A stretch of DNA of 56,640 nt from Bacteroidota bacterium (GCA_003554865.1 PWHJ01000201.1:1-56640), one strand, 5' to 3'. Numbered from the stretch's first letter, positions 35,883 to 46,897 are shown. Notes: generated by a model not told the origin, from the sequence alone. A program made the numbers and translations.

Positions 35883-37121
35883 ATGGAAAACCTGAATTTG
35901 ACGGATACATTTTCAGAATTTAAAGAACTGAAAAACATTGACCGTGCCACAATGATGAGCGTGCTGGAAGATGTCTTCAGGAATATGCTCATAAAAAAAT
36001 ATGGCACGGATGAAAACTTTGATGTTATTATCAATATAGACAAGGGTGATTTTGAAATATGGCGTAATCGTGAAGTGGTGGCCGACGGGGAGGTTGAAGA
36101 TCCTAATTTGCAAATATCCCTCTCGCAGGCAAAAAAAATCGATCCTGATTATGAAATAGGTGAAGAGGTTACAGATGAGGTTAAGTTAGTCGATTTCGGG
36201 AGAAGAGCTATACTGGCACTTCGCCAAAATCTCACCTCCAGGATAATGGAGCTTGAGAAGAACAATATATACATGAAGTATAAAGACAGAATAGGTGAGG
36301 TTGTTACCGGCGATGTTTACCAGGTTTGGAAAAGGGAAATACTGGTTCTTGATGACGAGGGAAATGAATTGATAATGCCGAAGGCGGAACAGATACCTAC
36401 TGATTATTTTCGCAAGGGTGATACGATAAGAGCGGTGGTAGTAAGAGTGGAAATGAAAAACAATGTTCCCCTCATAATTTTATCCCGTACTTCTCCCGTT
36501 TTTCTCGAGCGGTTATTTGAGCTTGAAGTACCTGAAATTTTTGACGGGCTTATAACAATAAAAAAAATTGTACGGATGCCCGGTGAACGTGCCAAAGTGG
36601 CTGTTGAATCTTATGATGACAGGATAGATCCGGTAGGTGCATGTGTCGGAATGAAAGGCTCCCGAATCCACGGCATAGTTCGCGAATTAAAGAATGAAAA
36701 TATTGATGTGATTAATTATACCAATAATACACAACTTTATATTACCAGGGCACTAAGCCCTGCCAAAATATCCTCGATCAAAATAAACGAGGAGGAAAAA
36801 CAAGCTGAAGTTTATCTTAAACCGGATGAAGTTTCGCTTGCCATAGGGAAAGGCGGATTAAACATTAAGCTGGCAAGTCAGTTGACGGGCTACGAAATAG
36901 ATGTTTTCAGGGAAAGCGGTGCAGAAGATGAAGAAGATGTCAATCTTGACGAGTTTTCAGACGAAATTGAATCTTGGGTGATTGATGTGTTGAAGGGTAT
37001 TGGATGTGACACTGCAAAAAGTGTACTAGAGCTGACAGCCGATGACCTTATGCAGCGAACAGACCTGGAAGAGGAAACCGTTCAGGAAGTTTTAAGGGTG
37101 CTTAAAGCCGAGTTTGAATGA
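35883..37121 (+). CDS. nusA: Transcription termination/antitermination factor NusA
   Basis: 412 residues. N-terminal RNA polymerase-binding domain, S1 domain (about 130-200), two KH domains with GACVGMKGSRIHGIVREL and SLAIGKGGLNIKLASQLTG, and a short acidic C-terminal helix-hairpin-helix region instead of long repeats. It controls pausing, termination and antitermination. Second gene of the operon. Confidence 0.97.
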   Translation: MENLNLTDTFSEFKELKNIDRATMMSVLEDVFRNMLIKKYGTDENFDVIINIDKGDFEIWRNREVVADGEVEDPNLQISLSQAKKIDPDYEIGEEVTDEVKLVDFGRRAILALRQNLTSRIMELEKNNIYMKYKDRIGEVVTGDVYQVWKREILVLDDEGNELIMPKAEQIPTDYFRKGDTIRAVVVRVEMKNNVPLIILSRTSPVFLERLFELEVPEIFDGLITIKKIVRMPGERAKVAVESYDDRIDPVGACVGMKGSRIHGIVRELKNENIDVINYTNNTQLYITRALSPAKISSIKINEEEKQAEVYLKPDEVSLAIGKGGLNIKLASQLTGYEIDVFRESGAEDEEDVNLDEFSDEIESWVIDVLKGIGCDTAKSVLELTADDLMQRTDLEEETVQEVLRVLKAEFE

Positions 37122-37168
37122 TCTAATATAGGATCAAAAAGAAGGCAATAAAATTTTGAGGGTTGTTT

Positions 37169-40100
37169 ATGTCAGAAGTCACAAAAAAAACAAAACGTCT
37201 CAGTAAAGTCGCAAGGGAGTTTAACCTGGGAATCCAGACAATAGTTGATTACCTTAAAAAAAAGGGTTATGTAGTTGATGCAAACCCCAATACTAAGGTA
37301 AGTGAGGAACAGTATACCCTTTTATTAAAGGAGTACAGCTCAGAGATAAAAGTAAAGAAGGAGTCTGAAAAAGTCAGTTCCCGAATTTCCAGGGAAAGAA
37401 AAGAGGCGTTGTCGATTGACGATGTGCGCAAGGAAAGTGATGAGGGCGACTATGAGGCAGGTGACAGTGAAGACCAGGTGCTGATAAAGGAAACTTCCGG
37501 CAAAAAACCGGCATCTCCTGAAAAATCTCCTGAAAAAGCTGAAAAGCCGGAAGAAGAAAAAGAGAAGCCAACAGGTAAGAGGGAGGCTGATGAAGAAAAA
37601 GAGGTTCAGGCAGAGGAGAAGCAAAAAGAAGAGGAGAGTACTTCAAATATAAAAATTGTGGGCTCCATAGATCTTGAGTCTGTTCAAAAAAAACCTGCCA
37701 GGCAGAAAAAAGAAGCTAAAGAGGAGCCCGCCGCTGGGTCCGGGGAGGAAGAACCAGTCCCGGAGAAGAAGGCTGAAAAGCCTGAGAAGAAGGCTGAAAA
37801 GCCTGCCCCTGAGAAGAAGACTGAAAAATCTGAGAAGAAGGCTGAAAAGCCTGTTTCTGAAACAAAGAAGGAGAAACCTTCTGAAGAAGAGACTAAAAAG
37901 CAAAAATCAGATACTGTTTCCGCTGCCACAGATCAGGGTGTCGATGAGAAGAAAAAATCACCTGAAAAACCTTCAGAAGAGAAAAAAGAATCACCTGAAA
38001 AAACAGTGGAGGAGAAGAAAAAAACACCTGAGAAGACCCCGGAAGATGTTTATAAGCCCGAAATAGAAAAGCTTAGCGGGGTAAGGGTGGTTGGCAAAAT
38101 TGACCTGCCTTCACAGGAGGAAAAGAAAAAAGGTGAGACTTCCGGTCAGGAGCAATCTAAACCCAAAAAGAAAAGAAGGAAACGGATCCGTAAGGATGAC
38201 CGTAAAGTCTCAGTAGAAGGTAAGGAGCAGAAAAAAGAGCAGCAGAAGAAAACACGGGATGAGGCTCCCAAGAAGAAAAGCAAAAAGAAAAGCAAACCGG
38301 TCAGACCTGAGATAAGCGAAGAGGACGTTCAGAAACAGATCAAGGACACTCTTTCAAGGCTTACATCCAAGGGAAAATCAAAAGGGTCCAAATACAGAAA
38401 GGAAAAACGTGAACAGATCAGTGAAAAACAGCGTGAAGATGCACAAAAACAGGAAAAGGAAAAGAATGTACTGAAAGTCACAGAATTTGTCACTGTTAAC
38501 GAACTTGCCAACATGATGGATGTTCAGGCAACCGATGTTATTTCCTCTTGTATGAGCCTTGGCTTGTTTGTTTCAATCAATCAGAGGCTGGACGCGGAAA
38601 CAATTTCTCTTGTAGCCGAAGAATATGGGTATAAGACTGAATTTATAAGTGTTGAGCTGCAGGATGACGTTGTTGAGGAAGAAGACGATCCCGAAAACCT
38701 CGAGCCTCGTCCCCCGATTGTTACCGTTATGGGTCATGTTGACCACGGGAAAACCTCTCTTCTCGATTTCATAAGGCATGCTAATGTAATTGGCGGAGAG
38801 GCGGGAGGTATAACCCAGCATATAGGCGCATACGGTGTAACTATTGAAAACGGGAAGAATATTACTTTTCTTGATACTCCCGGTCACGAAGCCTTTACAG
38901 CAATGCGTGCCCGCGGCGCAAAAATAACAGATGTGGCGATTATTGTGATTGCCGCCGATGACAGTGTTATGCCCCAAACCGTCGAGGCAATAAACCATGC
39001 CCATGCTGCCGGTGTTCCTATTGTTTTTGCCATAAACAAGATAGACAAACCCAATGCCAGCACCGATAAGATCAGGGAACAGCTGGCCAACATGAACTTC
39101 CTTACAGAAGACTGGGGAGGGAAATATCAGGTTCAGGAAATTTCTGCCAAGCAGGGGAAAAATATTGAGGAGCTGCTTGAGAAAGTATTGCTTGAGGCGG
39201 AGATGCTTGAACTGAAAGCAAATCCCAACAGGAAAGCCAGCGGAACGATTGTTGAGTCTTCACTTGACAAGGGAAGAGGTTATGTTGCCACCGTATTGGT
39301 TCAGAATGGAACATTAAAGGTTGGCGATCTTGTACTTTCGGGCAAATACTATGGTCATGTTAAAGCAATGTACAATGAGCGGGGGAAACGTATTTCCGAA
39401 GTAGGACCTTCATCGCCTGCACTTATACTTGGGTTGAACGGAGCACCCCAGGCAGGTGAGAACTTCAATGTTATGACAAGTGACCGTGAGGTCAAGGAGC
39501 TTGCCAATAAAAGGGAGCAACTGGAAAGAGAGCAGGGATTGCGTGCACAAAAACATATAACCCTTGATGAGATTGGACGCCGTATAGCAATAGGAAACTT
39601 CCAGGAGTTGAATATTATAATTAAGGGAGATGTTGACGGCTCGGTCGAAGCTCTTGCGGATGCAATAAGTAAGCTTTCAACAGAGCAGATACAGGTAAGG
39701 ATAATTCACAAAGCTGTCGGCCAGATATCCGAATCGGACATTCTTCTGGCTGCCGCTTCGAACGCAGTAGTTCTCGGGTTCCAGGTAAGACCCTCTATGA
39801 GTGCAAGGAAGCTGGCTGAAAAGGAGGAGATCGATATCCGTATTTACTCAATTATATATGATGCAGTCAACGAGATAAAATCGGCCATGGAGGGAATGCT
39901 CAAGCCCGAAATAAAAGAGGAGGTTGTTGCAACTCTTGAAATTAGGGAGGTGTTTAAAATATCAAAAGTAGGCCGGGTTGCCGGTTGCTTTGTCAAAGAC
40001 GGGAAGATAGACCGCAATTCCAAGGTAAGGGTTATCCGTGACGGGATTGTTGTTTACACAGGCAAGCTGGGTTCTCTCAAAAGGTTCAAGGAGGATGTAA

Positions 40101-40216
40101 GGGAAGTTTCTGCCGGGTATGAGTGCGGCCTCAACATCGAAAACTTCAATGATATAAAAGTTGGGGATATAATTGAAGCCTGCAAGGAAGTAGAGGTCAA
40201 AAAGACCCTTGAGTGA
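37169..40216 (+). CDS. infB: Translation initiation factor IF-2
   Basis: 1015 residues from the ATG at 37169 (an in-frame TTG two codons upstream is ignored). An N-terminal helix, then a very long Lys/Glu/Pro-rich region (about 75-430) with EKKAEKP-type repeats, a second IF2-N element, the G domain with GHVDHGKTS starting near residue 522, DTPGHEAF and NKIDKP, and domains II-IV. It positions initiator tRNA on the 30S subunit. The final codons (VKKTLE, stop) form the first unit of a repeat array that runs to thiL. Confidence 0.97.
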   Translation: MSEVTKKTKRLSKVAREFNLGIQTIVDYLKKKGYVVDANPNTKVSEEQYTLLLKEYSSEIKVKKESEKVSSRISRERKEALSIDDVRKESDEGDYEAGDSEDQVLIKETSGKKPASPEKSPEKAEKPEEEKEKPTGKREADEEKEVQAEEKQKEEESTSNIKIVGSIDLESVQKKPARQKKEAKEEPAAGSGEEEPVPEKKAEKPEKKAEKPAPEKKTEKSEKKAEKPVSETKKEKPSEEETKKQKSDTVSAATDQGVDEKKKSPEKPSEEKKESPEKTVEEKKKTPEKTPEDVYKPEIEKLSGVRVVGKIDLPSQEEKKKGETSGQEQSKPKKKRRKRIRKDDRKVSVEGKEQKKEQQKKTRDEAPKKKSKKKSKPVRPEISEEDVQKQIKDTLSRLTSKGKSKGSKYRKEKREQISEKQREDAQKQEKEKNVLKVTEFVTVNELANMMDVQATDVISSCMSLGLFVSINQRLDAETISLVAEEYGYKTEFISVELQDDVVEEEDDPENLEPRPPIVTVMGHVDHGKTSLLDFIRHANVIGGEAGGITQHIGAYGVTIENGKNITFLDTPGHEAFTAMRARGAKITDVAIIVIAADDSVMPQTVEAINHAHAAGVPIVFAINKIDKPNASTDKIREQLANMNFLTEDWGGKYQVQEISAKQGKNIEELLEKVLLEAEMLELKANPNRKASGTIVESSLDKGRGYVATVLVQNGTLKVGDLVLSGKYYGHVKAMYNERGKRISEVGPSSPALILGLNGAPQAGENFNVMTSDREVKELANKREQLEREQGLRAQKHITLDEIGRRIAIGNFQELNIIIKGDVDGSVEALADAISKLSTEQIQVRIIHKAVGQISESDILLAAASNAVVLGFQVRPSMSARKLAEKEEIDIRIYSIIYDAVNEIKSAMEGMLKPEIKEEVVATLEIREVFKISKVGRVAGCFVKDGKIDRNSKVRVIRDGIVVYTGKLGSLKRFKEDVREVSAGYECGLNIENFNDIKVGDIIEACKEVEVKKTLE

Positions 40217-40350
40217 TCGCCCGGGAATTTTCCAAAAAAACCTGGAAGTGGTGATCAAGCAGTGAATTTTCCAAAAAAGACCCTGGAGGTGGTCATCAAG
40301 CCGGGATTTTTCCAAAAAAGACCATTTAATGATTATCCTGGATTTTTTCC
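40199..40350. repeat. About 40-bp repeats joining the infB and thiL 3' ends
   Basis: Units at 40199-40233, 40234-40272, 40273-40313 and 40314-40350 share AAAAAAGACCCTGGAGGTGG, then GATCAAGC and GGAATTTTCC. Unit 1 includes the infB stop and unit 4 encodes the last residues of thiL on the other strand (LGKNPG). The whole convergent gap is therefore built from one repeat. Confidence 0.88.
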
Positions 40351-41382
40351 AAGAGGATTCCATCCTTTCGAGGATAGCTGAATAATAGAACCGTCAGGTG
40401 TTACCAGGTTTAACCCCGATCCTTTGGCGGTAATGTGTCCTATCGGTTTTATAAAGGGAACATCCTGGAGTTTTTCAAAATCCTCCTGGGAGACTGTAAA
40501 AAGCAGCTCATAATCCTCACCACCGTCAAGTGCAGCAGTCAGGGGTTCGATCTTGAGTTCCTCCCCAACCTCTTCAGTTTCCTTGTGAAAGGGAATATGC
40601 CCGGCGAAAAGCTTGCACCCTTTCTCCGACTGGGAGCAAATATGGTTTATCTCGGAAGACAACCCGTCGGAAATATCAATCATAGCTGTAGGCAAAACTT
40701 TTTTTTCCCTTAACACGTCAATAACCTCTTTTCTTGCCTCGGGTTTCAATTGTCTTTCCAGTACGTACTCGTAACCTTCGAGTCCGGGCCTGATCCCGGG
40801 GTCATCAAGGAACAGCTTTTTTTCTCTTTCCAGAATCTGAAGACCCAAATAGGAAGCTCCCAGGTCTCCCGATACACAAATGATGTCGTTTTCCCGGGCT
40901 CCGTTTCTGTAAACAATCTCTTCCTTTGAGATCTCACCCAATGCTGTTATGCTTATTGCCATGCCTGTTAGCGAGGTGGTAGTATCACCTCCTGCAATGT
41001 CGACACCATATTTTTCACATGCCAGCTTTATTCCATCATAAAGTTCATCAATCTGTTCAAGTGAAAATTTTGAGGATATGGCTATTGAGATTATCACCTG
41101 CATGGGATACCCGTTCATGGCAAAAATATCTGAAAGATTAACTGTAACGGCTTTGTAGCCGAGGTGTTTTAACGGACTGTAAACCAGGTTAAAATGGATT
41201 CCCTCCATTAATATATCGCTTGTGGCAACTACCAGTTTGTTCCGGTAATCCAGAATGGCGGCATCATCGCCTACCCCTTTCATTGTCTCTTTGTGTTTTA
41301 TCTTAATATCACCTGTAAGATGACTTATAAGTCCGAATTCCCCGAGCTCCGACAGTTCCGTTTTTTTTTCCTTATCTCCCAT
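40333..41382 (-). CDS. thiL: Thiamine-monophosphate kinase
   Basis: 349 residues. It has GVGDDAAILDY, ATSDILMEGIHFNL, IAGGDTTTS, CVSGDLGASYLGLQIL and DGGEDYELLFTV, the ATP/metal and substrate motifs of ThiL, which makes thiamine diphosphate. The C-terminal residues LGKNPG are encoded within the repeat array shared with infB. It diverges from the suf operon. No TPP riboswitch was seen. Confidence 0.95.
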   Translation of the reverse strand: MGDKEKKTELSELGEFGLISHLTGDIKIKHKETMKGVGDDAAILDYRNKLVVATSDILMEGIHFNLVYSPLKHLGYKAVTVNLSDIFAMNGYPMQVIISIAISSKFSLEQIDELYDGIKLACEKYGVDIAGGDTTTSLTGMAISITALGEISKEEIVYRNGARENDIICVSGDLGASYLGLQILEREKKLFLDDPGIRPGLEGYEYVLERQLKPEARKEVIDVLREKKVLPTAMIDISDGLSSEINHICSQSEKGCKLFAGHIPFHKETEEVGEELKIEPLTAALDGGEDYELLFTVSQEDFEKLQDVPFIKPIGHITAKGSGLNLVTPDGSIIQLSSKGWNPLGKNPG

Positions 41383-41437
41383 TTTATTTGATTCTGAGTT
41401 ATTAAACTTTTGGGTTTATATTTTGTTAATATTTCGC

Positions 41438-41469
41438 TATATTTGTGCTTAATTAGATTAATTCTAATT
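41438..41469 (+). promoter_or_regulatory. suf promoter -7 box and overlapping operator-like palindrome
   Basis: TATATTTG at 41438-41445 fits the -7 box. Directly after it, AATTAGATTAATTCTAATT (41451-41469) is a perfect 7-bp inverted repeat with a 5-base centre that would cover the transcription start. An Rrf2-type (IscR-like) or other repressor could bind here; that identity is an inference. Confidence 0.6.
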
Positions 41470-41482
41470 TATTTTTAAAAAA

Positions 41483-41498
41483 CCTCTGATTTTAGAGG
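41483..41498 (+). promoter_or_regulatory. Hairpin covering the sufB ribosome-binding site
   Basis: CCTCT (41483-41487) can pair with AGAGG (41494-41498), and AGAGG is the ribosome-binding sequence 7 bases before the sufB ATG. The hairpin could reduce translation until it opens. Confidence 0.45.
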
Positions 41499-41505
41499 CA
41501 AAGTT

Positions 41506-42954
41506 ATGAAAAAAGATAAGGATAAAATATTAGGTAAAGTTACAGGGGATGAATATAAGTTCGGGTTTTACACCGATATTGAGCAGGACAGCATTGGCAG
41601 GGGGCTTAATGAAGATGTAATAAGAAAAATCTCCGAGAAAAAAAACGAGCCGGAGTTTATGCTGGAGTACCGTCTGAAAGCATACCGTCACTGGCTCAAT
41701 ATGGAAATGCCCGGGTGGGCCAATTTAAATATTCCCCCGATAGATTACCAGGATCTGATATATTATTCGGCACCTAAACAGAAAACAAAACCGGGAAGTC
41801 TCGATGAGGTGGATCCCGAGCTTATTGAAACCTTCAACAAACTGGGCATACCTCTGGAAGAGCAAAAACATCTTGCAGGGGTTGCCGTTGATGCGGTGAT
41901 GGACAGTGTTTCGGTAAAGACTACCTTTAAGGAGACACTTGCAGACCTGGGCATTATTTTTTGCTCATTCAGTGAAGCTGTACGCGAACACCCGGATCTT
42001 GTGAAAAAATATCTCGGTTCAGTGGTCCCCTATGCTGACAATTTTTTTGCCGCGCTTAATTCGGCAGTTTTCAGTGACGGCTCCTTCTGCTATATCCCCA
42101 AGGATGTTCACTGTCCCATGGAGCTGTCAACTTATTTCCGGATAAATGCTGCAAACACGGGACAATTTGAGAGGACGCTGGTGGTTGCGGAAAAAGGCAG
42201 TTATGTCAGCTATATGGAAGGATGTACCGCCCCGCAAAGGGATGAAAACCAGCTTCATGCTGCGGTGGTTGAAATTGTGGCACTCGATGATGCACATGTC
42301 AAATATGCTACTGTTCAAAACTGGTATCCCGGAGACAAAGAGGGTAAGGGAGGAATATACAACTTTGTAACCAAAAGGGGTATATGCAAAGGGGATAATT
42401 CAAAAATTTCCTGGGCGCAGGTTGAAACCGGTTCTTCGATTACATGGAAATACCCCGGTACCGTACTGAAAGGCAATAATTCAAAAAGTGAATTTTATTC
42501 GGTGGCGGTAACCAATAACCATCAGCAGGCCGATACCGGAACGAAAATGATACATTTGGGCAAAAATACCAGCAGCATTATTGTCTCCAAGGGCATATCT
42601 GCAGGTTACAGCAACAACAGCTACAGAGGCCTTGTAAAGGTGGCCAGGGGTGCCGGGAATGCCCGGAATTTCAGTCAGTGTGATTCACTGCTTCTGGGTG
42701 ACAAATGCGGCGCCCATACATTTCCCTATATTGAAACGGACAACAAAAGCGCAGTAGTTGAACATGAAGCCACTACTTCAAAAATAGGCGAAGATCAGAT
42801 ATTTTACTGCAACCAGCGTGGAATATCAACCGAGGATGCGGTCGGGCTGATAGTTAACGGTTATGCAAAAGAGGTTCTCAATAAGCTGCCTATGGAGTTT
42901 GCAGTTGAAGCACAAAAACTTCTTCAGGTCAGCCTTGAAGGTAGTGTCGGGTAA
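41506..42954 (+). CDS. sufB: Fe-S cluster assembly scaffold SufB
   Basis: 482 residues. It has [55 protein letters not shown] and the C-terminal [19 protein letters not shown] of SufB. With SufC and SufD it forms the SufBC2D scaffold that builds Fe-S clusters. First gene of the suf operon, 27 bases before sufC. Confidence 0.97.
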   Translation: MKKDKDKILGKVTGDEYKFGFYTDIEQDSIGRGLNEDVIRKISEKKNEPEFMLEYRLKAYRHWLNMEMPGWANLNIPPIDYQDLIYYSAPKQKTKPGSLDEVDPELIETFNKLGIPLEEQKHLAGVAVDAVMDSVSVKTTFKETLADLGIIFCSFSEAVREHPDLVKKYLGSVVPYADNFFAALNSAVFSDGSFCYIPKDVHCPMELSTYFRINAANTGQFERTLVVAEKGSYVSYMEGCTAPQRDENQLHAAVVEIVALDDAHVKYATVQNWYPGDKEGKGGIYNFVTKRGICKGDNSKISWAQVETGSSITWKYPGTVLKGNNSKSEFYSVAVTNNHQQADTGTKMIHLGKNTSSIIVSKGISAGYSNNSYRGLVKVARGAGNARNFSQCDSLLLGDKCGAHTFPYIETDNKSAVVEHEATTSKIGEDQIFYCNQRGISTEDAVGLIVNGYAKEVLNKLPMEFAVEAQKLLQVSLEGSVG

Positions 42955-42981
42955 TAAATTAATTTTAAGGAGACTTTTTCT

Positions 42982-43737
42982 ATGCAAATGTTAAAAATAA
43001 AAGACCTGAGGGTAACAATAGAAGATCAGGAAATTCTGAAAGGTTTTAATCTTGAGGTAAATGCAGGTGAAGTTCATGCGATAATGGGACCGAACGGTTC
43101 CGGCAAAAGCACGCTGGCTGCAGTTCTTGCCGGCCGGGATTTGACGGTTACCGGAGGAAAAGTGCTTTACAACGGGGAGGATCTGCTGGAAAAATCACCT
43201 GAGCAGAGGGCCAAAGAGGGTATTTTTCTCGGATTCCAGTATCCCATAGAGATCCCCGGTGTCAGTATGGTTAACTTTCTTAAAACCGCCGTTAATGAAC
43301 TTCGCGAATCAAGGGGGGAAAAACCCTTGTCTGCTTCGGATTTTCTTAAACTTATGAGGGAGAAAAAAGAGCTTGTAGAGATTGATTCAACTCTCACCAA
43401 CCGGTCGGTTAACGAAGGTTTTTCGGGAGGGGAAAAGAAAAAGAATGAAATTTTCCAGATGGCAATGCTTGAACCAAAGCTTGCCATACTTGACGAAACT
43501 GATTCGGGACTCGATATTGATGCCCTGCGTATTGTTGCAAACGGGGTTAACAAGCTTAAGTCAAAAGAGAGGGCAAGCATTGTTATAACTCATTATCAGC
43601 GTCTGCTTGATTATATTGTGCCGGATTTTGTCCATGTGCTTTACGACGGGCGAATTGTCAAGTCAGGGGACAAGGATCTGGCGCTTTTGCTTGAAGAAAA
43701 AGGCTATGAGTGGATCAAAGAGGAGGCAGGAGCATGA
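42982..43737 (+). CDS. sufC: Fe-S cluster assembly ATPase SufC
   Basis: 251 residues, an ABC ATPase: Walker A GPNGSGKST, signature FSGGEKKKNE and Walker B LAILDETDSGLD. A strong AAGGAG lies 10 bases before the start. Its stop overlaps the sufD ATG (ATGA). Confidence 0.97.
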   Translation: MQMLKIKDLRVTIEDQEILKGFNLEVNAGEVHAIMGPNGSGKSTLAAVLAGRDLTVTGGKVLYNGEDLLEKSPEQRAKEGIFLGFQYPIEIPGVSMVNFLKTAVNELRESRGEKPLSASDFLKLMREKKELVEIDSTLTNRSVNEGFSGGEKKKNEIFQMAMLEPKLAILDETDSGLDIDALRIVANGVNKLKSKERASIVITHYQRLLDYIVPDFVHVLYDGRIVKSGDKDLALLLEEKGYEWIKEEAGA

Positions 43738-45101
43738 GTACGGTAAAACAAGAATATGATGTTAAAAAGCACTTCCTGGAACTGTTCCGAGAAAACCGCT
43801 CTGTTATAGATTCGGGGTCGGCACCGTTGATGAACAAACAAAGGGAAGGTGCGATTGAGGAGTTTGAACGGCTGGGGATCCCTTCACAAAAGAGTGAAAA
43901 ATACCGCTATGCAGACATAAATGGAGTTTTTAATCCCAATTTGAGCAAATCCTTCGGAGTTCAAAAGGTTTCATTCAACATACACGATATTTTTGAATGT
44001 GATATCCCCGATCTTGACACCAATCTTATACTGCTTGTAAACGGAAGATATTTCAATAAAGAAGAGCCGCTGAGGGAATTGCAGGGAGGGATAATCACAG
44101 GAAGCCTTGCCCGGGCTTCAAAGGATATGCCCCAAATTGTTGAAAAATACTACAATTCTGCCGCATCAACCGAGGATGATAGCTTGGTTGCACTGAACAC
44201 TGCTTTTGCCCAGGACGGTGTTTTTATATACCTGCCAAAAGATGCTGTTCTTGAAAAACCCCTGCAAATAGTAAATATAATGATCCATGAGACGGATCTG
44301 ATGGCTCAGCACAGAAATCTTTTTATCGCCGAAGAGAACAGCAGCGCAAAAGTTGTGGTGTGTGACCATACCCTTTCGCCAAATAAGTTCCTCACCAACG
44401 GTGTAACGGAGATATATGCAGCATCAAACTCAAATTTTGATCTCTCCAAAATACAAAATGAGCACAATGGTTCGGCACAGTTGTCACATACATTTTTGGA
44501 GCAGGAGAGTGAAAGCACTGTTTTTACAAATACTGTCTCACTACACGGAGGCTTTGTCAGAAACAACATGTTTGTAAGGCTTAACGGCGAAGGCAGTGAG
44601 AACCACACACTTGGTCTTTACCTTGCCGATAAAACCCAGTATATTGACAATTATGTTAAAATAGATCACGCCAGTCCGGGTTGCTCCAGCAGGCAGCTGT
44701 TCAAGGGGGTAATGGATGATCAGGCTTCCGGATCATTCAACGGTACAATAGTGGCCAGAAAAGATGCACAAAAAACCAATGCCTACCAGGCAAACAACAA
44801 TATTTTGCTTACAGATGACGCAAGGATCAACTCCCGTCCGCAACTCGAGATCTATGCGGATGATGTAAAGTGCAGCCACGGCTCCACTACCGGGCAACTC
44901 GATGAAAATGCCATGTTTTACATGCGCTCCAGGGGTATTCCCGAACGTGAAGCCCGTCTTTTGCTTATGTATGCCTTTGCTTATGAGGTGGTTAACCAGA
45001 TTCATGTCAAACCCCTGCGTCTCAGGATTGATGATCTGGTAAACAAGCGTTTGCGCGGGGAGCTTTCAAGATGCAATAACTGCGCCATGAACTGCGAGTA
45101 A
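43734..45101 (+). CDS. sufD: Fe-S cluster assembly protein SufD
   Basis: 455 residues from the ATG in the sufC stop overlap. Beta-helix protein with EKYRYADINGVF, NTAFAQDGVFIYLPKD and the C-terminal KCSHGSTTGQLDENAMFYMR and GIPEREARLLLMYAFA. Partner of SufB in the scaffold; its late NNCAMNC end is rich in cysteine. Confidence 0.96.
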   Translation: MSTVKQEYDVKKHFLELFRENRSVIDSGSAPLMNKQREGAIEEFERLGIPSQKSEKYRYADINGVFNPNLSKSFGVQKVSFNIHDIFECDIPDLDTNLILLVNGRYFNKEEPLRELQGGIITGSLARASKDMPQIVEKYYNSAASTEDDSLVALNTAFAQDGVFIYLPKDAVLEKPLQIVNIMIHETDLMAQHRNLFIAEENSSAKVVVCDHTLSPNKFLTNGVTEIYAASNSNFDLSKIQNEHNGSAQLSHTFLEQESESTVFTNTVSLHGGFVRNNMFVRLNGEGSENHTLGLYLADKTQYIDNYVKIDHASPGCSSRQLFKGVMDDQASGSFNGTIVARKDAQKTNAYQANNNILLTDDARINSRPQLEIYADDVKCSHGSTTGQLDENAMFYMRSRGIPEREARLLLMYAFAYEVVNQIHVKPLRLRIDDLVNKRLRGELSRCNNCAMNCE

Positions 45102-45131
45102 TTTTTTATTTAACTCTTAAAAATTGAAATT

Positions 45132-46352
45132 TTGAGCTTTGATGTTAAAAAAATAAGAGAGGATTTTCCTATTCTCCAGAGGGAGATATATAACAAACCG
45201 CTGGTATATTTTGACAATGCCGCTACCACCCAGAAGCCCAGGCAGGTCATTGAAGCTATGGAGCATGTGTATAGCCGTATAAACAGCAATATTCACAGGG
45301 GTGTACATTTTTTGAGCGACCGGTGTACAGAAGAGTTTGAAAGATCCCGGGAGATGGTTGCCGGATTCATAAATGCGGCTCATTCCCATGAGGTTATTTT
45401 TACTGCCGGTACAACGGCTTCAATAAATCTGGCCGCATTCTCTTTCGGTGAGACTTTTGTGGGGGAAGGTGACGAGATAATTGTTTCGGCTATGGAGCAC
45501 CACTCCAACCTTGTTCCATGGCAGATGCTCTGCGGGCGTAAAAAGGCAAAACTTAAGATAATCCCCCTGAATGAAAAGGGCGAGCTGCTTGTTGAGGAGT
45601 TTGAGAAGCTTATCTCCGCGAGAACCAAACTGGTAACACTCTCTCATGTTTCCAATGCAATTGGTACCCGTCATCCCGTTGAAAAGGTGATCGAGCTTGC
45701 ACATAAAAAAGATATACCGGTTTTGATTGACGGAGCACAATCCATTCAGCATGAGGTTATTGATGTTCAAAAGATGGACGCCGATTTTTTTGTTTTTTCC
45801 GGACACAAGGTTTATGGCCCTACCGGCATTGGTGTCTTTTACGGAAAGGAGAAGTGGCTGGAAAAAATGATGCCGTACCAGGGTGGGGGTGAAATGATAA
45901 GCCGGGTAACTTTGGAAAAAACCTCATACAACCGCCTTCCTTTCAAGTTTGAAGCGGGCACCCCCAATTATGTTGGGGCGATCGGACTTGCTGCGGCACT
46001 GCAATATCTGCGGGAAACAGGAATGGAAAATATAATTGCCTACGAAAGGGAGCTTACAGACTACGGGGTATCAAAATTGTCGGAAATAGATAACCTCCGG
46101 CTTGTGGGTACGCCCCGGGAGAGAACCAGCGTGCTCTCTTTTTTGATAGATGATATACACCCCTACGATGCTGGCATGGTTATAGACAAAATGGGAGTGG
46201 CGGTAAGGACGGGAAATCATTGTGCGGAACCTTTGATGGATTTTTTCAAGATAAGGGGAACCATAAGAGCCTCGGTTGTATTTTATAATACAAAAAAAGA
46301 GATAGACATACTTTGTGATGCAATAGAAAAAGTAAAACAGATGTTTTACTGA
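45132..46352 (+). CDS. sufS: Cysteine desulfurase SufS
   Basis: 406 residues from a TTG start; the first residues (MSFDVKKIREDFPIL) fit SufS and no nearer ATG is in frame. PLP lysine K226 in FSGHKVYGPTG and catalytic cysteine C364 in RTGNHCAEP. It delivers sulfur from cysteine to SufE. Good match to family length. Confidence 0.96.
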   Translation: MSFDVKKIREDFPILQREIYNKPLVYFDNAATTQKPRQVIEAMEHVYSRINSNIHRGVHFLSDRCTEEFERSREMVAGFINAAHSHEVIFTAGTTASINLAAFSFGETFVGEGDEIIVSAMEHHSNLVPWQMLCGRKKAKLKIIPLNEKGELLVEEFEKLISARTKLVTLSHVSNAIGTRHPVEKVIELAHKKDIPVLIDGAQSIQHEVIDVQKMDADFFVFSGHKVYGPTGIGVFYGKEKWLEKMMPYQGGGEMISRVTLEKTSYNRLPFKFEAGTPNYVGAIGLAAALQYLRETGMENIIAYERELTDYGVSKLSEIDNLRLVGTPRERTSVLSFLIDDIHPYDAGMVIDKMGVAVRTGNHCAEPLMDFFKIRGTIRASVVFYNTKKEIDILCDAIEKVKQMFY

Positions 46353-46461
46353 TGCACCAAACTTTTAAAAGATAAGATTAGTCTGACCGGCTTCATAACA
46401 AGGTGTTCTGAGTGTGTAATCTTCTAAAGGACTTAACAATAAGCCATAAAAAAGGGTAATT

Positions 46462-46896
46462 ATGACAATAGACCAGGTACAGAGGGAAATAATAGAGGAG
46501 TTCACTCTTTTCGACGACTGGATGGATAAATACAATCACCTCATTGATTTGAGCAAGACACTTCCTGAAATTGACAGCAAATATAAAACCGAAGATAACC
46601 TTATAAAGGGATGCCAGTCTAAAGTTTGGCTCCATTCCGAATACAGTGATGGAAAAGTATATTTCTATGCCGACAGTGATGCAATAATAACAAAGGGAAT
46701 AATAGCTATCCTGATCAGGGTTATGTCCGGGCGGAGACCCGAAGAGCTTGTAAATGCCGATCTTTTTTTCATTGACGAGATAGGACTCAGGGAAAATCTC
46801 TCGCCTACGAGGGCTAACGGACTGGCTGCTATGGTGAAGCAAATGAAAATGTACGCTTTAGCTTATCAAACAAAAGAACAAAAAAAGAGTAAGTGA
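46462..46896 (+). CDS. sufE: Sulfur acceptor SufE
   Basis: 144 residues. The catalytic cysteine C51 is in IKGCQSKVWLHSE, with the family's following AIITKGIIAILIR helix. It takes persulfide sulfur from SufS and passes it to SufB. It is one base from the next gene. Confidence 0.95.
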   Translation: MTIDQVQREIIEEFTLFDDWMDKYNHLIDLSKTLPEIDSKYKTEDNLIKGCQSKVWLHSEYSDGKVYFYADSDAIITKGIIAILIRVMSGRRPEELVNADLFFIDEIGLRENLSPTRANGLAAMVKQMKMYALAYQTKEQKKSK

Positions 46897-46897
46897 T

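Noticed and set aside
37643-38066. Long alternative-frame ORFs in the 5' part of infB
   Set aside because: They come from the Lys/Glu-rich repeats of IF-2; the infB frame is continuous and complete.
40199-40350. CRISPR array
   Set aside because: The units are contiguous and degenerate, with no constant repeats separated by unique spacers, and they run into coding sequence at both ends.
41383-41505. TPP riboswitch linked to thiL
   Set aside because: thiL is on the other strand, and no CTGAGA or ACCTGA-type TPP core was seen in its leader.
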